The notes beneath the pieces are model-generated. The model was not told the DNA's origin and did no database searches. It saw only the letters and a program-made list of their open reading frames with translations. This document shows, one piece after another, positions 23,401 to 36,600 of a stretch of 64,000 nt of DNA. Position 1 is the first letter of the stretch; each line of letters begins with the position of its first letter. The stretch is from Sequoia sempervirens (Eukaryota; Streptophyta; Pinopsida; Cupressales; Cupressaceae): positions 703,291,360 through 703,355,359 of the forward strand of contig VDFB02270651.1 of the NCBI GenBank assembly GCA_007258455.2, in the 5' to 3' direction. Both the position numbers and the translations under genes were made by a program.

Positions 23401-25597
23401 TCTTGCCACAACCTAGAGATATTTCTACTACAAGCATAATCATGAGGAAAAGATACAAGGATATGGTCTCAATATCCTTTCACAATCTATACCATATAAT
23501 ATGAGGACCTTTAAAAAGTCTTTGGCTCCATTATCCCTTCCATTTAAAAAACAATAGTTGGAAACATATATCATGTAATTGAATAAGAAATTGTTTCATT
23601 CCATTTTTGAGAATTTAAAGAGGTATACCAATGGACCCAACTTTATTTTTTATATTTTTTCATTTTACAACATAATACTAACTATTTCATATTACAACCA
23701 TCATTTGCAAAAATGAGAATGACACACAAGTAATTTGGGCTTGCTCTCCACCCTACCATAATGACATCTTGAAGCCTCTTGGGCTCTAGCCATACCCCCA
23801 AGCAAGAAACAAAAGACTACCAATGATTTTGGTAGGAAGACTAAAATAATAGTTTATCTAAAATTTTCTATTTACCCTTTCACCAAGAGAACTCTAAATT
23901 CACATACACAAGAACTTGGGCTATTTCCCACTGTTTTGAAAGCCATAACAAAATAACACAACAAAAAAAAATTCACTCAAAAAAAATTGATAGAAGTGAG
24001 AAAAATAACTTATTTCCACAATTTTTCCCTTTGAACACCTCTTTCACTAGTTGAGAGAACTCTTTGCTTCTCTTCCAACTTTTCTTCTCTTTTCCAAAAC
24101 TCCAAATTCAAAGAAAAGTTCTCCAAAAAGAGAAGTGGGTAACAACAATTTCCTCTTTTCCATCCAAGTATATAGTAATTCAACTTGAATTCACTTGAAT
24201 GAGAGAGACACTTGTCACTTTTTTATTCAATCTTTTAACACATATCTCCACAAGTTCTCACACATGTGAGAATTTTGGGGAGATGGAGAATGTACAATGA
24301 CACTCTATCCAACATCCCTTACAAGGTGGTTTTACACATGTAAAAGCCTTGATGTTCTTTCCAAGTTCATTAATGAACTTTGGGGAGTGTGGTGGGAGAG
24401 TGACAAGTCACTTCTCCCAACTCCGAAGAACTTAAATTCGTCACACTCTTTCAAGTGGACTTTTGAAGGGTCATATCATGCCCCAAGGACAAGGTCACAT
24501 GTCCAAAGGGTCCCCCTTCCATAGGTATAGGCCCTAGGGGTCTATTTTTGCACTAATATCAATAAAATTGACTAAACAACACCCTAAAAAGACCACTTTA
24601 AAAACCAATCCGAAATTCAAGACCCATCTAAGGATTTCAAAACCCTAATTGTACTTACACCTTTAATCACTTAACTCAATAAATCTCCACAAAACATGTT
24701 TACATTAAACTACCAATCATTAAAACCTTAAACACAATTAAAACTTACACAATACCCTAACTACCTCATGGGTCATAGGGTCAAAATTTAAGACTTCAAA
24801 AGATAAATATTTAACTTGGGTCTAGATATTTATCTCTATTTTACCCTAGACATTACTCTCACATGTATTTTTCCAAATACATGTTAGGTTAGAAATATAA
24901 TAAATACCTATTCAAAATATCAATAAGATCAAATTCAATAGTTAATAAATCATAATACACATATATATTCATTTCTTTTCCCTATGAAAGATGGAAACTT
25001 TGAGCATGCACGAAATAATAATGAAAACTTAACCTTAACTAAATAATTTATTTATACTACTAAATTTACTTTTGAACGTGTTCCTTCCTCTAATAAAATT
25101 CATCATGCAACTTGATATCTAATTTAAATATTTTTTCCTCAAATTATCCTACCTTAGGTATATCCCTAATTGATTTGAGTCATCCTTTAATTTTACCTCA
25201 ATGGTGCTTGGCTAGTGATCCTTCTGGAAACTTCTTCTTGATCTTTCCAAAGTCTCGCTTTGTTCCTAACTATAATCATTTTTTAAGTAACATGAAACTT
25301 ATTAGCGATCAAACCAATGTTAGGTACACAAAATTCATTAGCTCATATCGATCTAAGTGTATTCTTCATATGATACTTATTCAAGCATCTAAATATTATC
25401 TGCTCACATTCATTCTTAACAGTTTGACCATTTTCATTTACTAAAGAGAATTTATCACAATAATCATTTAAACTAGTTCATAAGAAAATCAAAATATTAA
25501 ACATGGAATCAAGTTAAGTCATCAATTTATTCACAAAACAAGAATAATTTAACTTATCAAGGTGTCACACAATTTATAGACGGGGTTGGGCCTCACA
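20472..25597 (-). repeat. 5' LTR of element B (about 5.1 kb)
   Basis: On the minus strand it starts TGTGAGGCCC (at 25597) and ends GGGCATGACA (at 20472) beside the primer site, giving inverted termini TGTGAGGCCC...GGGCATGACA. Only 23703-25597 has a second copy in the window. The remaining 3.2 kb (20472-23702) cannot be checked and may contain nested insertions; it is strongly AT-rich with no recognisable gene. A 24-bp tandem duplication lies at 20707-20753. Confidence 0.65.
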
Positions 25598-25639
25598 TTT
25601 ATTTATATTTTATTATTTTAAATCTGGGCCATTCATTAT

Positions 25640-25990
25640 TATGTCTCATATCTGGCGACCAATATTTTATTAGCTTAACTTTCCCTAGAAGGAAACCCTA
25701 TTTTATGAGCATGTTGTATTACGGTTGTGTATTATGATATATTTTGAGAGTCTGATAGTGGTTGTGTTGCCTCTAGATCTCTGAGTGGTGATACTCCTGC
25801 ACAAGAAGCTTGCTCTACAAGTATATTGTAATATTTTTGATTTCTAAATAATATATTGGGAGGCTTTTGGAGTGTGGGGTTTTTCTCTCAAAATAGTTTT
25901 CCCCATGTAAATAATTGTGTTGTGGTATGCATGATATTTGTGTTTATTTATATTTAAGTTTATGTAACTATTGAAGATTTGTAAAAGTTT
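25640..25990 (+). repeat. Copia-type LTR remnant
   Basis: Contains GTGTGGGGTTTTTCTCTC followed by TTTTCCCCATGTAAAT, the characteristic R/U5-like sequence of many plant copia LTRs. A similar motif appears on the minus strand in the LTRs of element D (near 33140-33180). Boundaries are not determined. The following stretch 25991-26423 shows nothing that I recognise. Confidence 0.4.
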
Positions 25991-26429
25991 TGCATTATTC
26001 TCCTCTCAAGATTAGTGTAGGGAGTTGTTTTTCTACCTTAGCTTCCTTACACCAATAGTCTGAAGCCTGATATCTGAATGGACTTTTGAAATTAACTTAA
26101 TTTGAGCTTCCTTTCCTTTGTGCACATGATAAAGGGTATGCCTGAAGTCCAAAATTTTCAGACTTAGCTCAAAATGACTAACTCCTTCCTCCTTTAGCAA
26201 GTGATATAAGCTAAGCTTGAGGCCCAAAGCCCAAAATTTTGCAACACTTCAAGGAATGCTTTGCAACTTCAAATTGTATCATCATATCATACCTTTTTGA
26301 CATCAATGAGCCACCAATCTCCCTTATTGGATATCATTAAGATATCCTCTTTTGGCATCAATGAAAATCAAATGGTCAATAGTTTATACAATAATTTTGT
26401 AGAATAAAATTGTCATATATATTCTCTCT

Positions 26430-26943
26430 CACAATTTCTTTGGAATGGTAATTTATCGACTACTAAATGGAGCCTTGTTAAGTGGGAAAATGTGTGCAGA
26501 CCTAAGGAAGAGGGCAGCCTTGGCTTACGATCTGCTATTTTGAATGGGAAAGTCCTTGTTGCTAAGCTATACTGGCGTTGGTGTTCTATCCAGAATCAGC
26601 TTTGGCTCGTATTCTCACCCATAAGTATCTTAAAGATGTTAATGTGTTTGATGTTTCCCGCTTTCCTTTGGTTGGAAGTGGTTCTATGATATGGAATACT
26701 TTGAAACTGAGGGTTCAGTTGGTTAAGAATGGTCTCTTTTGGATTTGTCATTCAAGATCACAAGCTCTTTTTTGGCTAGACTTGTGGGATGGTCATCCTT
26801 CTATCCCTTCTACTCATCCTCACCTTCAACACCTTTGTGATACTTTTACTGCTACTGCTGGTTGGGACATTGTTGATCATTATAAGATTTCCCATAATTG
26901 TGGGCTAGTTGTTCTTTTTCACTGGAAACTTCCTTTTGAATGA
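26430..26943 (+). pseudogene. LINE ORF2: end of reverse transcriptase region
   Basis: Reads FLWNGN, then KWSLVKWENVCRPKEEGSLG, LRSAILNGKVLVAKLYWRW. It continues in another frame with ARILTHKYL, SGSMIWNTLKL and FWLDLWDGHPS. These are the conserved motifs downstream of the RT palm in plant LINEs (W-x-W-x-x-I/V-C-x-P-K-x-x-G-G-L-G-x-R). A frameshift lies near 26580, and the stretch ends at a TGA at 26942. Confidence 0.8.
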
Positions 26944-27728
26944 CCTCCAGGAGGAACTATGGAAGGTAGGGCAGCGCTGGCTCATATTCTGGAGTCTCAT
27001 GAGTGCACTACCTTGGCTAGGAATGATATTTTGACATGGAATAGTAGTGATTTTTCTGGTAATTTTTATGTTTCTGCTGGTTATGTTGAGTTGGTGTGGT
27101 AGACTTTTGGGGACAGTCGAGTTTCCTGGTGGAAGCAAGTTTGGTACAAGTTCTTATGGCCCAAGTGCAATTTTTTCTTGTGGTTGGTAGTCCACAATCG
27201 ATGTCTTACTTGGGATAATTTATGCAAGCATGGTTTTCAGGGCCCCTCATGTGTGTGTTGTGTCATGATAATGAAAAGAGTGTCTCTCATCTCTTTTTCC
27301 AATGTTCCTTCACTATACATATTTGGAATTTTTGGTGGAATGTGTGGAATCAAGCTTGTTGGCATGTCTCTTCTTTGGCTGAGTTTTTTGTTCGATGGGG
27401 CAAGGCCCCGGTCAAAATCTCTTTTCTTCAGGTTGTTTGGACTCTTGGCCCTTCTTTTATTCTTTGGCATATCTAGTTGGAGAGGAATCGTTGATCTTTC
27501 AAGATGTGTTGTTGGGGGCCCACCACTTGTGGTGGAAAATTCTTCACTCTTTGGGGGAAACTATTTTGGCTAAGTGTGACCTGACGAAGGTTGTGGATCC
27601 TGATGATGTTATTTGCTACAGTCATCTCCATCTTCCTCCTCCACAAGGCCAACTCATGAGAAATATATGCAGACACCCTCTTCGAAGATAAATAGGGTGG
27701 GGAGGTGGAGTCCTCCTCTATAAGGTAG
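26944..27728 (+). pseudogene. LINE ORF2: zf-RVT zinc-binding domain
   Basis: Contains KQVWYKFLWPKCNFFLWLVV, HNRCLTWDNLCKHGFQGP and, in a shifted frame, CVLCHDNEKSVSHLFFQC, giving the C-x2-C...H-x4-C pattern of the zf-RVT domain. Further readable pieces run to about 27690. In-frame TAG codons occur near 27100 and 27474, with at least one frame change near 27250. Confidence 0.8.
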
Positions 27729-28211
27729 TTTAAAATCAACACGGATGGGTCTTTGTGGGGCAACCCCGGTCCTACTAGCATTGGTGGAGTTGGTAGGGAT
27801 AGCTCGGGGACTGTTCAATTTATTTTTTCTATTTATAGAGGTCATCATACTAATAATTTGATGGAGGCTCTTGCTATTTTATATGTTGTTGAGCGGGCTT
27901 GTGCTCTTGGATGGAGTAGGCCCATGTGTGAATCAAATTTATAGGTGGTGGTGCATTTGTTGACTCAACAACATTCTGAGGCTATTAGTTGGATGTTAGT
28001 CTTGGTGGTTAACCAGATTCTTAATTTGTGTGATTCTTTGGAGTCTGTTACTTTCACTCATATCCCTAGGGAGTGGAATGGTGTAGCAGATTGTCTGGCC
28101 AAATGGTCTTCTGATCAAATGCAAAACTGGAATATTGTGGATAAGGGTCAATTACCTCTAGGTTTGTCTCATCAGTTAGATCACTTAGTGGAACTTGACA
28201 GGGTTGTTTGA
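27729..28211 (+). pseudogene. LINE ORF2: RNase H domain
   Basis: 161 codons opening with FKINTDGSLWGNPGPTSIGG (first catalytic Asp), then NNLMEALAIL (Glu) and ESNL-stop-VVV, where the usual Glu-Ser-Asp loses its Asp to Asn. It ends with REWNGVADCLAKW (last Asp). This is the plant LINE RNase H-like domain. The stop at 27942-27944 and the lost Asp make it inactive. The TGA at 28209 is the natural end. Confidence 0.85.
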
Positions 28212-28274
28212 GGCCCTTGCTTTGTATTTCTTCTTGTTTGAATAAATTTTAACCCCTTCTTTATTTAAAAAAAA

Positions 28275-29000
28275 TGATTAGACTATATTTTCATTTAGCC
28301 ACTAGTAGAATCTATAGGAGAAATAATAGATTTCAAAGATATTGCAAGGGTTCTCTGATGAGAACTTGTTCCATTTAAAATTTTAATGTATCAACTAATG
28401 TTTGAATTTATTGTGTTAAGGATGATGGGGAGTGGATGAAGGATTTTCAAGAGGGTTAGGTTGTTCCTTCTCTTCAACAAGATTTCCCTTGTGCACATAG
28501 TTTAGTGAAATAGGGTTTGAGGGTGTTGAAATATTTTCAATTCTTGAAAATTAAAAAATATTGAATCCAAACAATTGCAAAATAAATTTATTTCAATTTG
28601 AACCTCTAAAAACATAGAAATCTTACCTCATTGATCTCATGTTGGGTTGAATATACTTGAATGGTTTTCAAACACACTTGCATTATTCCTCTATCACATT
28701 TGGGCATTGGAGAGAAATGGGTTTGGCTAAAATGAGCTTGTCCTTTAATTTTTTAATTTTATTATACCTATAATATGAGCACATTATTACACACTCATGT
28801 TTTTCCTTTGATGGACCAAAAAGTGGTTGTGTTAGCTTTTTGGTGCCCAATCTTTATGCATACACCCTTAGATATTTATCTCAAATTAAGTTCTAAGACA
28901 ACACATTCATTGATAAAACTAAACATGAGTGTGAGAGAAGAAGATAAAATTGTGAAGTATGCACTCTTTTTATTTAAACATATACATTACAGTTATTGTT
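28275..29000. other. Intergenic, no recognised feature
   Basis: AT-rich sequence. A short plus-strand readable piece near 28418-28530 (VKDDGEWMKDFQEG) hints at decayed coding sequence, but I cannot name it. Confidence 0.4.
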
Positions 29001-32000
29001 GATGCTTAGATTTGTTCTACAACAATATTAGCTTCATAGAGCATGAACAATGATAAGTCTTGCAAAAGTGTGAGCTTATCATAGGGTAACCTCTAAGATC
29101 AAAAGGTCAGCTCCTTCTCATTCTATATAAGCATACTTCCAAAAGGGAAGAGAGAGAGCTCGAACTACGAAATTAAATTACTAAAAATAAGTAAATTAAT
29201 GTGCGAGAAAATATATCTTCTTACCAATCTCTCACAGATCATTATCGAAAAGACAAATAATACAAAGAAATATTTATTCCTATATTAAAGGAATTCTTGA
29301 ATATTTTGATGTTTACACAATTACATTCTATGAAAAAACTAGTGAATCTTTAGACCACATAAACAAACCTATGTACTCTCTTTCTTCAAAAATCTACATT
29401 ACATTTATAGAAGAAGAAAGAATCTCTAGAGAACTTAAAAAAATAAAAAATCCACCAAGTCAGTTGCAGAAATCCTACCAAAAAAAAAACTACCAATAAA
29501 TGAATGTGCACAACTACCTCATATAACTACAAAAGGAATGATTAAGTGTATGAAACTTAATCCACGAGTCATTTGTTGTTTGCAGCAAACTCATTTTCCA
29601 AAACCTGGTTTTATTATTGTGGCCTTCTTTTCTTTATTTCCACCAAGATAATAGGTGACATCAACCATGTTTTTACCGATCCAAATCCTACATTCAACCA
29701 TACATGGGCCTTGTGTAGCCAAGCAACTTGCTATAAAAATATAGAACGGTTTAGTTAAACCAGCAAAGGAAAAGGTATTAAGGCTTTGGGCAAGGGAGGC
29801 ATGGAAAAGTCCAAGGCACAGCCAAGCATTTTTCTAGGAGAGGAGGTTTCAAGGGACTCCATAGATGTGGTCTATGCCTTGAAGAGGCAGGGTAGGAGAC
29901 TACGGCTTCAATGGTTAGATCTCAGTTTGGTTAAAGATTTTGGATGTGCAACTTAAAGACACTATTGTGTGTTGGTATTATGATTTGGTTGAAAAATGGT
30001 GATTCTTTATTTCAAGTTTTTGAGAATTGTTAGTGAGAGTATATATAGAAATATATGGTTGATTTTACATAGATATAGAAACAATTACATTGATAGTCTT
30101 TTCAGAATAGTTTGGTCTTCAATAATCAATGCATCATTTCCAAACATTTGATTGATAACATACAATCAAATATTACTTCTAACACTAAATCTTTTTTAAT
30201 TATCTTGTTAAAACAAAGCGAGGGTATCAAATATTATTATTAGTACTTTTTGAGGCATAGTACTATTGTTATGAGTTTTACTATGTAGTTATTAATAATA
30301 TAATTCATCTTTATAATTCTTTTAGATATATACATTTCACCTTTAACTTTTTGATCTATTTTTTTGCCTATTTTCACTTTTATTTGGTTTTCCAATATCC
30401 TCTTTCTCTACCCTCTCCCACCACCTAACTCTTTTTAGGGTCATTTCTACAATCATATTATTCATTATCCTCTTCCTATGATGAATTAGCGAGTGTTGTT
30501 TGAAACGTCCATTCAAAATAGCATATACAATTTAGAAGTGTTTACTTTATCATTCATGGACTTTAACAAAATCATACCATCTATAATCATTAGTTCATTG
30601 ATATTTAACAATTATCATTAGTTCATTAATATTTAACAATTATTGATTTGAATGAAGAGATTTAGTTGCATTTATGTCTACTACAAATAAAACCTAACCC
30701 TAGCAATAAATTCTAAACCATTATCCTAATCCTAAACCTTATTTGTAACCATAACTATGGTTGTAACACTATCCATAACTATAAACCTAACCCCAATCTT
30801 AACAATAAATTCTATCCCTAACTAATTAACAATATTAAAACACTATAATTAATAAAACTAAAACACTATATTTAACAAAACTTACATTTATTTTTATTCA
30901 CATTAATAAAACTTACATTTAATTTTTATCAAATCTAAAAAACAATAATTATAACACTATATTTAGACAAGTACTAGCCACTATATGACACTTGTTATAT
31001 AATATTATATGTAATGTACTTAACTTTAATATGTTGGGATGAATGATATTGTATAGATATCATGTATTTGTGTTCAAAGTATGTAGCATTTTTAATAATA
31101 AAAAATCTCTTTTTTGATTTCTTTTCTCAAATACTTTGTTTTTTTTTTCTTCACTATTTTTAGAAGTTGAGAAGTTGAGGTTACTAGATGCCACACCATT
31201 ATACAACTACTAATTTTGTCTTTAAAAAGGATAGAATCGATAAAGTTGCACTATGCAAAGTCAATTGGTAAGTTTTTTAAGCTTTTCCAAATGAAATTTG
31301 ATGTCAGCATAAAAAGTTCAGAACTGATTTTACATGTCTCCAAATTTATTTTCTTCAAACATCACTAGAAACTTCTATCACTAAAGGAACTCAAACATCC
31401 AAATGTATAAGGTACAAGTTGATTCCAAAGATGTTGAAGTACATTTGTATTGTCATTTACATTAATTAAATAGAAAAGTTTAGATAATCCTCTAACCGAT
31501 TACGATCATCTATCTATACCAATTTGCATTTGTAATCTATGACAACAAATGCTTCCATAACATTTGATAATAGACTTAGAGAGGCTATCCTTCACAAAAC
31601 AAAACATACATTCTTTATTTCTTCTATTAATAAGGGAATACCTTAGTCATAGTCTACGAGCTTCATTGCTTATGTATATGCAGGCCCCTTTTGCTATATC
31701 AGATGGCTCAACCAATGGCACTACTTTTACCTATGCCAGCCTTAAAAAACATCTAAAAGGAGTGTAGGCTATTGGATTTGGAGATCCAACAGCTATTGGG
31801 TATGCCTGCATATTTAACTCACAGCTCTATACTCTTTTACCTATGGACCCCTCTTTGCCAAGTTATCTACTTTCCTCCAATAGCACTAACTTAGCTCTGC
31901 CATCTCTTGCAAACAGCTTGAAAGGAGCATTGGCCATTACATTAAACTAATCTACGATGGCTAAGTCTTCTTTCTTCATGCGAACTTTCCTTACATTAAG

Positions 32001-32200
32001 TCTTCTGTCAGAATAATGGGCGCAGCTCTTTTTCTTCTCATAGCAAAGCAAAATCTTTAATATAATATACGGGCTTTGTCTACAACCCTACTGAGCTTCA
32101 ATGGCACAGATAGCATGCGAACTTTTATTTCAAATGGTGGGAAAGTTCAGTTCTCTACTTCCCTATTTCATTAGAGAGCCTTTGGACATGTCAAATTTTT
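29000..32200. repeat. Old dispersed repeat copy, interrupted in the middle
   Basis: 29000-29760 and 31560-32200 align, with considerable divergence, to 42570-44110 and therefore also to 55560-57010. Shared phrases include CCTTAGTCATAGTC and TAACTCACAGCTCT (TAACTCATAGCTCT in the other copy). The intervening 29761-31555 has no counterpart there and looks like a separate insertion with no recognised gene. It includes a degenerate stretch (30685-30830) of CCTAACCCTA- and CCTAAACCTT-like words. Confidence 0.55.
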
Positions 32201-32255
32201 TGGTATATTCCATCTTTCATAGAACGATTACCTGGCATAGACAGCTTTAGGAAAA

Positions 32256-32585
32256 TTAGTCCATCTCTTTTGTATCCAAAAGGATATCAGCAACTTCCTC
32301 TTCAATATCCTCATAAAGGGGTTCTAAATGCAAGCCAAAAGCTGGTGTTAAAATTGTATCTCCTTCGACAAGCAGAGCATAGTCCTCTTGAAAGACTGAA
32401 AATAGGGCATGGAGATAGGTGATACACTAAATAATGTTAACTGCAAGTATAGCTTCGATCTCTAAAGATCCCTAAAGAATTCCTTGCCAAATGAGCTCCT
32501 TTAAAGAAGATAAATACTCCCCAGTCATATATGAACGTTCATGGATTCTCATAACAACCAAGTAGACACGAGCAGAAGACACGTG
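32256..32585 (-). pseudogene. Unrecognised protein-coding remnant
   Basis: About 110 codons on the minus strand stay in one frame apart from two TAG stops. The composition is clearly protein-like: VSSARVYLVVMRIHERSYMT, then a second half with EDYALLVEGDTILTPAFG, LHLEPLYEDIEEEVADILLD and TKEMD. After a frame change it seems to continue FPKAVYAR. I do not recognise the family, and the hydrophilic, acidic second half has no catalytic motif that I know. The low stop density over 330 bp stands out against the neighbouring sequence. It could be an exon of a dead host gene or of an unknown transposon. Confidence 0.45.
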
Positions 32586-32882
32586 TTGGTTTCAGTGAGT
32601 TGTTCAACGTAGAGAGTATGTTTCTATCTGTTCTTTTACACAGAATATTTATATCATGAAACAAAGGAACAAAAACTTAGAGGATTTAGAGATATACTTA
32701 AGTCAACATTTATTTCCTATGAATAATGAACATGCTCGACTACAAAAATTGAATTTACAACAACAAAATCTTCTTTCTTCATATCGATTAGAAATGCCAT
32801 TATTTGCACACTTGTTACTAATAAAGAAAACATGATTTTTTACCATATTATGTTGATTTTTTATTCTAGGGCATGTAGTTAT

Positions 32883-33600
32883 TGAAGGGAAATTGATTCA
32901 TCCTAGAACGAACAATTGAGATCAATAAGTATCTTCGGTAAACAATGTTTCTTTAGAGAACCTCAAAAACACACGTACTACTATGCGATAAAGCGGAATC
33001 AGACACTTTCTTTCCCACCATTAATCCTTAGAGGAAAGTTCATGCAATTTTAGATCTTACAAGATCAACCAGTTTCAACAACATGCATTAAACATATTCA
33101 ATAAACATGAAAGAACAAAAGACATGAACACAAAGATTTATATGGGGAAAACCCTTTCAGGTAGAAAACCCCACCCTCCAAAAGCATAAATCCATTGTAT
33201 TATTCAACAACCAAATACACAGTTACAACACAATTGCAGGCTCTAAGCATTTACATGGAGATTTACATCTTGTTCCATTTGGATAACATTCAACATCATA
33301 ACCCCTATAAATTCAGTCTCTCCTCTCACAACTCCTCAAGCAAAAAAACATATTGATAGAGCCTACAATGCACAAATTAAACATTTATAAAACAACTATC
33401 AAAACTCAACACAAAAATAGAAAATTCCTTCATGCACAACTCCACTTGTAAAATCAACTTTCCAACTTGACTCCTCATCAGGAAAAAAAAAACTGCAAGT
33501 TGTAACTCAAAAGATAATGTGAGAAAATTAGCAACATTCAATATTTAGAAAAATCAACGCTATGGGAAAAATCAAAGGTTGGCACGCCTTTTTCCTAACA
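32883..33600 (-). repeat. 3' LTR of element D
   Basis: 718 bp. On the minus strand it runs from TGTTAGGAAAAAG (33600) to CCCTTCA (32883). It aligns over its length with the two halves of the 5' LTR at 37319-37474 and 40126-40696, with several percent divergence. It contains GGGTTTTCCCCATATAAATC (minus strand), a TATA/R-region motif of copia LTRs. Confidence 0.9.
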
Positions 33601-33611
33601 CTCTCCCACTT
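33601..33611 (-). other. Polypurine tract of element D
   Basis: AAGTGGGAGAG on the minus strand, directly before the 3' LTR. This is the usual copia plus-strand primer. Confidence 0.85.
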
Positions 33612-36600
33612 GTTGAACACCTTTGAAGAGCCCATGAAAGTAACATAATTCAACTGCTAAGAGTCAACCGATGAAAACACATCATCATAGCCATACATGA
33701 AATCACGAGAATCTCGAACAATGCTATCATGCTCCAACCAAGACACTTGCAGCAACATCCAAGATGCCCACCATCTCAAGCAAGAGTTCATGTCATCCTT
33801 CAAGGAAAGGAACAAGACATGGTGTATATGCACCAGTCCAAAGAACATGAGCATAAAATCCAATTGATAGCAAAGGCTACAGGATATTGCCTCCACTCCA
33901 CTATGCTCACAAGCTATATAGAAGCATCAAAAATGTCAAATTCAAAGCTCCCAACCTAAACACAACCGTGAAGTCATCCTCCAGAAAACAAGATAGAACA
34001 TCAGTTATAACAACAACTAGGAAACTGGCTGCTACCATCCAACTGACTAATTCATGCAACTGAAAATAACACCCACAACAAGTGCTAATTCATCCAATCA
34101 CCCATACCTCAAAGGTATCCACATCAGAAAATTCATGCCACCTACATAGCCAACCCATCCACTGCAAATATAAGCTCCATGTGCCAACTAGTCGAAGAAG
34201 ACCAAACACATCCAGGAACTCCCACTGCATGGGTAATGTCAAATATGAAAATATTAAAGACACAACGAGTCTACCAATCACAACACATAGAAAGTGTAAC
34301 CATGTAATACCAAGGACCATACACAAAGATCTACAAATCCTACAACCAACTGCTGCAAGAAACATCTCTCTCAACAATCTTCCATAGCTCTCTCATATTC
34401 TCCATATCTGACATAAGAAAAAGATACAAGAACCTCCATGCCATCATCCAAGTGATCACAACACATGACCAAAAACTAGTGATCATCACAACTCCACATA
34501 TAAATCTCACATCTAGAGTCATATGAATCCAAACATATAGGAAGAAGAAACAAGCTAAAGAGAAAAATATGCAATTCATAAACATGTAGCATTCCCTTCT
34601 ACATACACCTCTCAGTGCCAATTGTGTCAAGTAAGATCTCCTTCACAATCCCAAGATAAAAGCCATAACAACATCCAAACTCGTTCAACCTCAAGAGATC
34701 AAACATAACATATGCATCATGTATCTACATGGATGTAAGCTTCTCAAAGAAGATCAAACTACTCCATTTCCCATCTCAGGAAATCAATCTAGTACCATCC
34801 CCTATAATCATCAAAAATTAAAATGAAAACCCAATGAGATAACCATGCTATCCCTCACAATGAATCCTCCAGAACCATCTAATAGCAGCTCAAGATCCAT
34901 GTCTATGAAAGAAAGCATAAAGCACCTAAGAGAAAAAATGGGCAATACCTCTCAAGCGATAAGATGTCGAGTAGACCAAGAGTGTGGAATGAGAACACTC
35001 CTCCAAGATATGCAAGCCAACATGATTCCTCCAAGAGCAATCTTCTCATAGGTCTCTATTGAACTAATGCCCAACCAAGGTGTATGCTTCTCAGACTTTC
35101 TGTTGAAATCTCATCAAGAGTAACCATCTAAACAACACTTCTCTCATCTCAAGAGAAATACACCCTCACCTCATTCTCCATGTATCCATGAGCACCAACA
35201 AATAATTATTTCATGCTAAACTCCAAAGGCATCATTGCACTATCATGAAGTTCTCAAGCATATGACTAGTGCACCCAAAACAAAGAGAATCACTAGACAA
35301 CTATCAAAACTCCAATCATCTGAATCAAGAGCTTATCTTGAAATCATGATCTTACCATCCCCCTAAGGAGATCACATGCTCCAAGTGAACATACCATGGT
35401 AATGCATCGTGCCAAAACTCCAATCTAGAATCAAAAGTATATCATGACATATAATAGAAGTATGCTCTAAACCAACATCACCTGTCAAGCACCACCAACA
35501 ACTCAACCCAAAGACCACAAGAGTCCTCCATGGATTCAAGAAGCTACACATCCTCAAATAGTGTTCACATGCAAATGTGAAGAAACCCTTCTGCAACAAC
35601 AGGATCTAAGAGTCCCTCTGAAACATATGCATCACTAAAGAAGATCATTTAAACCACATAGGGATGAATACACAATCACTACTAAAACCCCCACTGAACT
35701 GTGGTACCGAGCTTTCCAAGCACATGACAGACCATCTCCCAAATCTGAAAATCATTTAGGTCCACACACATATGTAAGTGCATTTTTTATCACACCAAGT
35801 GAAACAAAGATATCCAAATCAAGGAAATACACCATTGTACAAGACTCCAACACTGAATATCCAAGTACTCTCGTATCATCCATCCTCTCATCTCAAAGCA
35901 ACCACACCAATGAACAAGTGACCATAGATAAGGCCAAATAACAAATATGCATCAACACATAATCAAACCTCGTGGATATAGAAAGTCCACTTCGAAGTCA
36001 TCTATGCAATCATGTATGTAAAGACAACCCACAACATTGCACAATCCGTAGATCCAATCAATGTAACATGAAAACCCACTATCACACTGGAAATTGAAAA
36101 TATGAGATTTGAAAGAGAATAACCATGTAGAGAACATGAATCAAGCACCAAATCAAGCTTAGATCCAATTTTCCAATCATGTCCATAATGAGCATGCCAT
36201 AATCAAGGAATCCACCAAGCATCACCACATAAATGCTAAGTGACTAATCACGTACCAAAACTCCCATGTAGAGAAAGCATCTCACCTCTTGACACCATGC
36301 ACGAAGCATTCACGCAAAACTACAACTATCTCATCTAGTAACACCCCAAAAACTAGGGTTTAGAAAATAACTTAACCATAGCTCCACAAAATAAGTTTTT
36401 CTTGACCACATGTAAAACTTGCAAAACCACTTTGTTTGAAAAACATCCATGCACATCCACACCCACTTCACATCTAGAAGACTCAAAAGTTTGAAATAAA
36501 AAAAAATACCATAATGGTTAAACCAAAATAATGCATTATCATAGATGAGCATAAACATAGATTTTTAGGAAAATCTATAAAACCCTCAAATCCAAGGAAC

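Larger units (their letters stand above)
26424..28274 (+). mobile_element. 5'-truncated L1-type LINE with poly(A)
   Basis: A plus-strand non-LTR retrotransposon that retains only the end of ORF2: RT C-terminal region, zf-RVT zinc-binding domain and RNase H, then a short 3' UTR and an A-run at 28267-28274. 5' truncation with an A tail is typical of L1 insertion. Frameshifts and stops show it is old. I could not find convincing flanking target duplications. Confidence 0.85.

Noticed and set aside
30685..30960. CCTAACCCTA/CCTAAACCTT words suggesting interstitial telomeric repeat
   Set aside because: No regular TTTAGGG/CCCTAAA array; spacing is irregular and interrupted. Low-complexity sequence is enough to explain it.
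31680..31990. Faint resemblance of GTTFTYASLKKHL and a later SNSTNLALP segment to AMP-forming CoA ligases (4CL-like)
   Set aside because: The similarity is short, lacks the AMP-binding signature and is interrupted by stops. The diverged copy at 43690 does not strengthen it.
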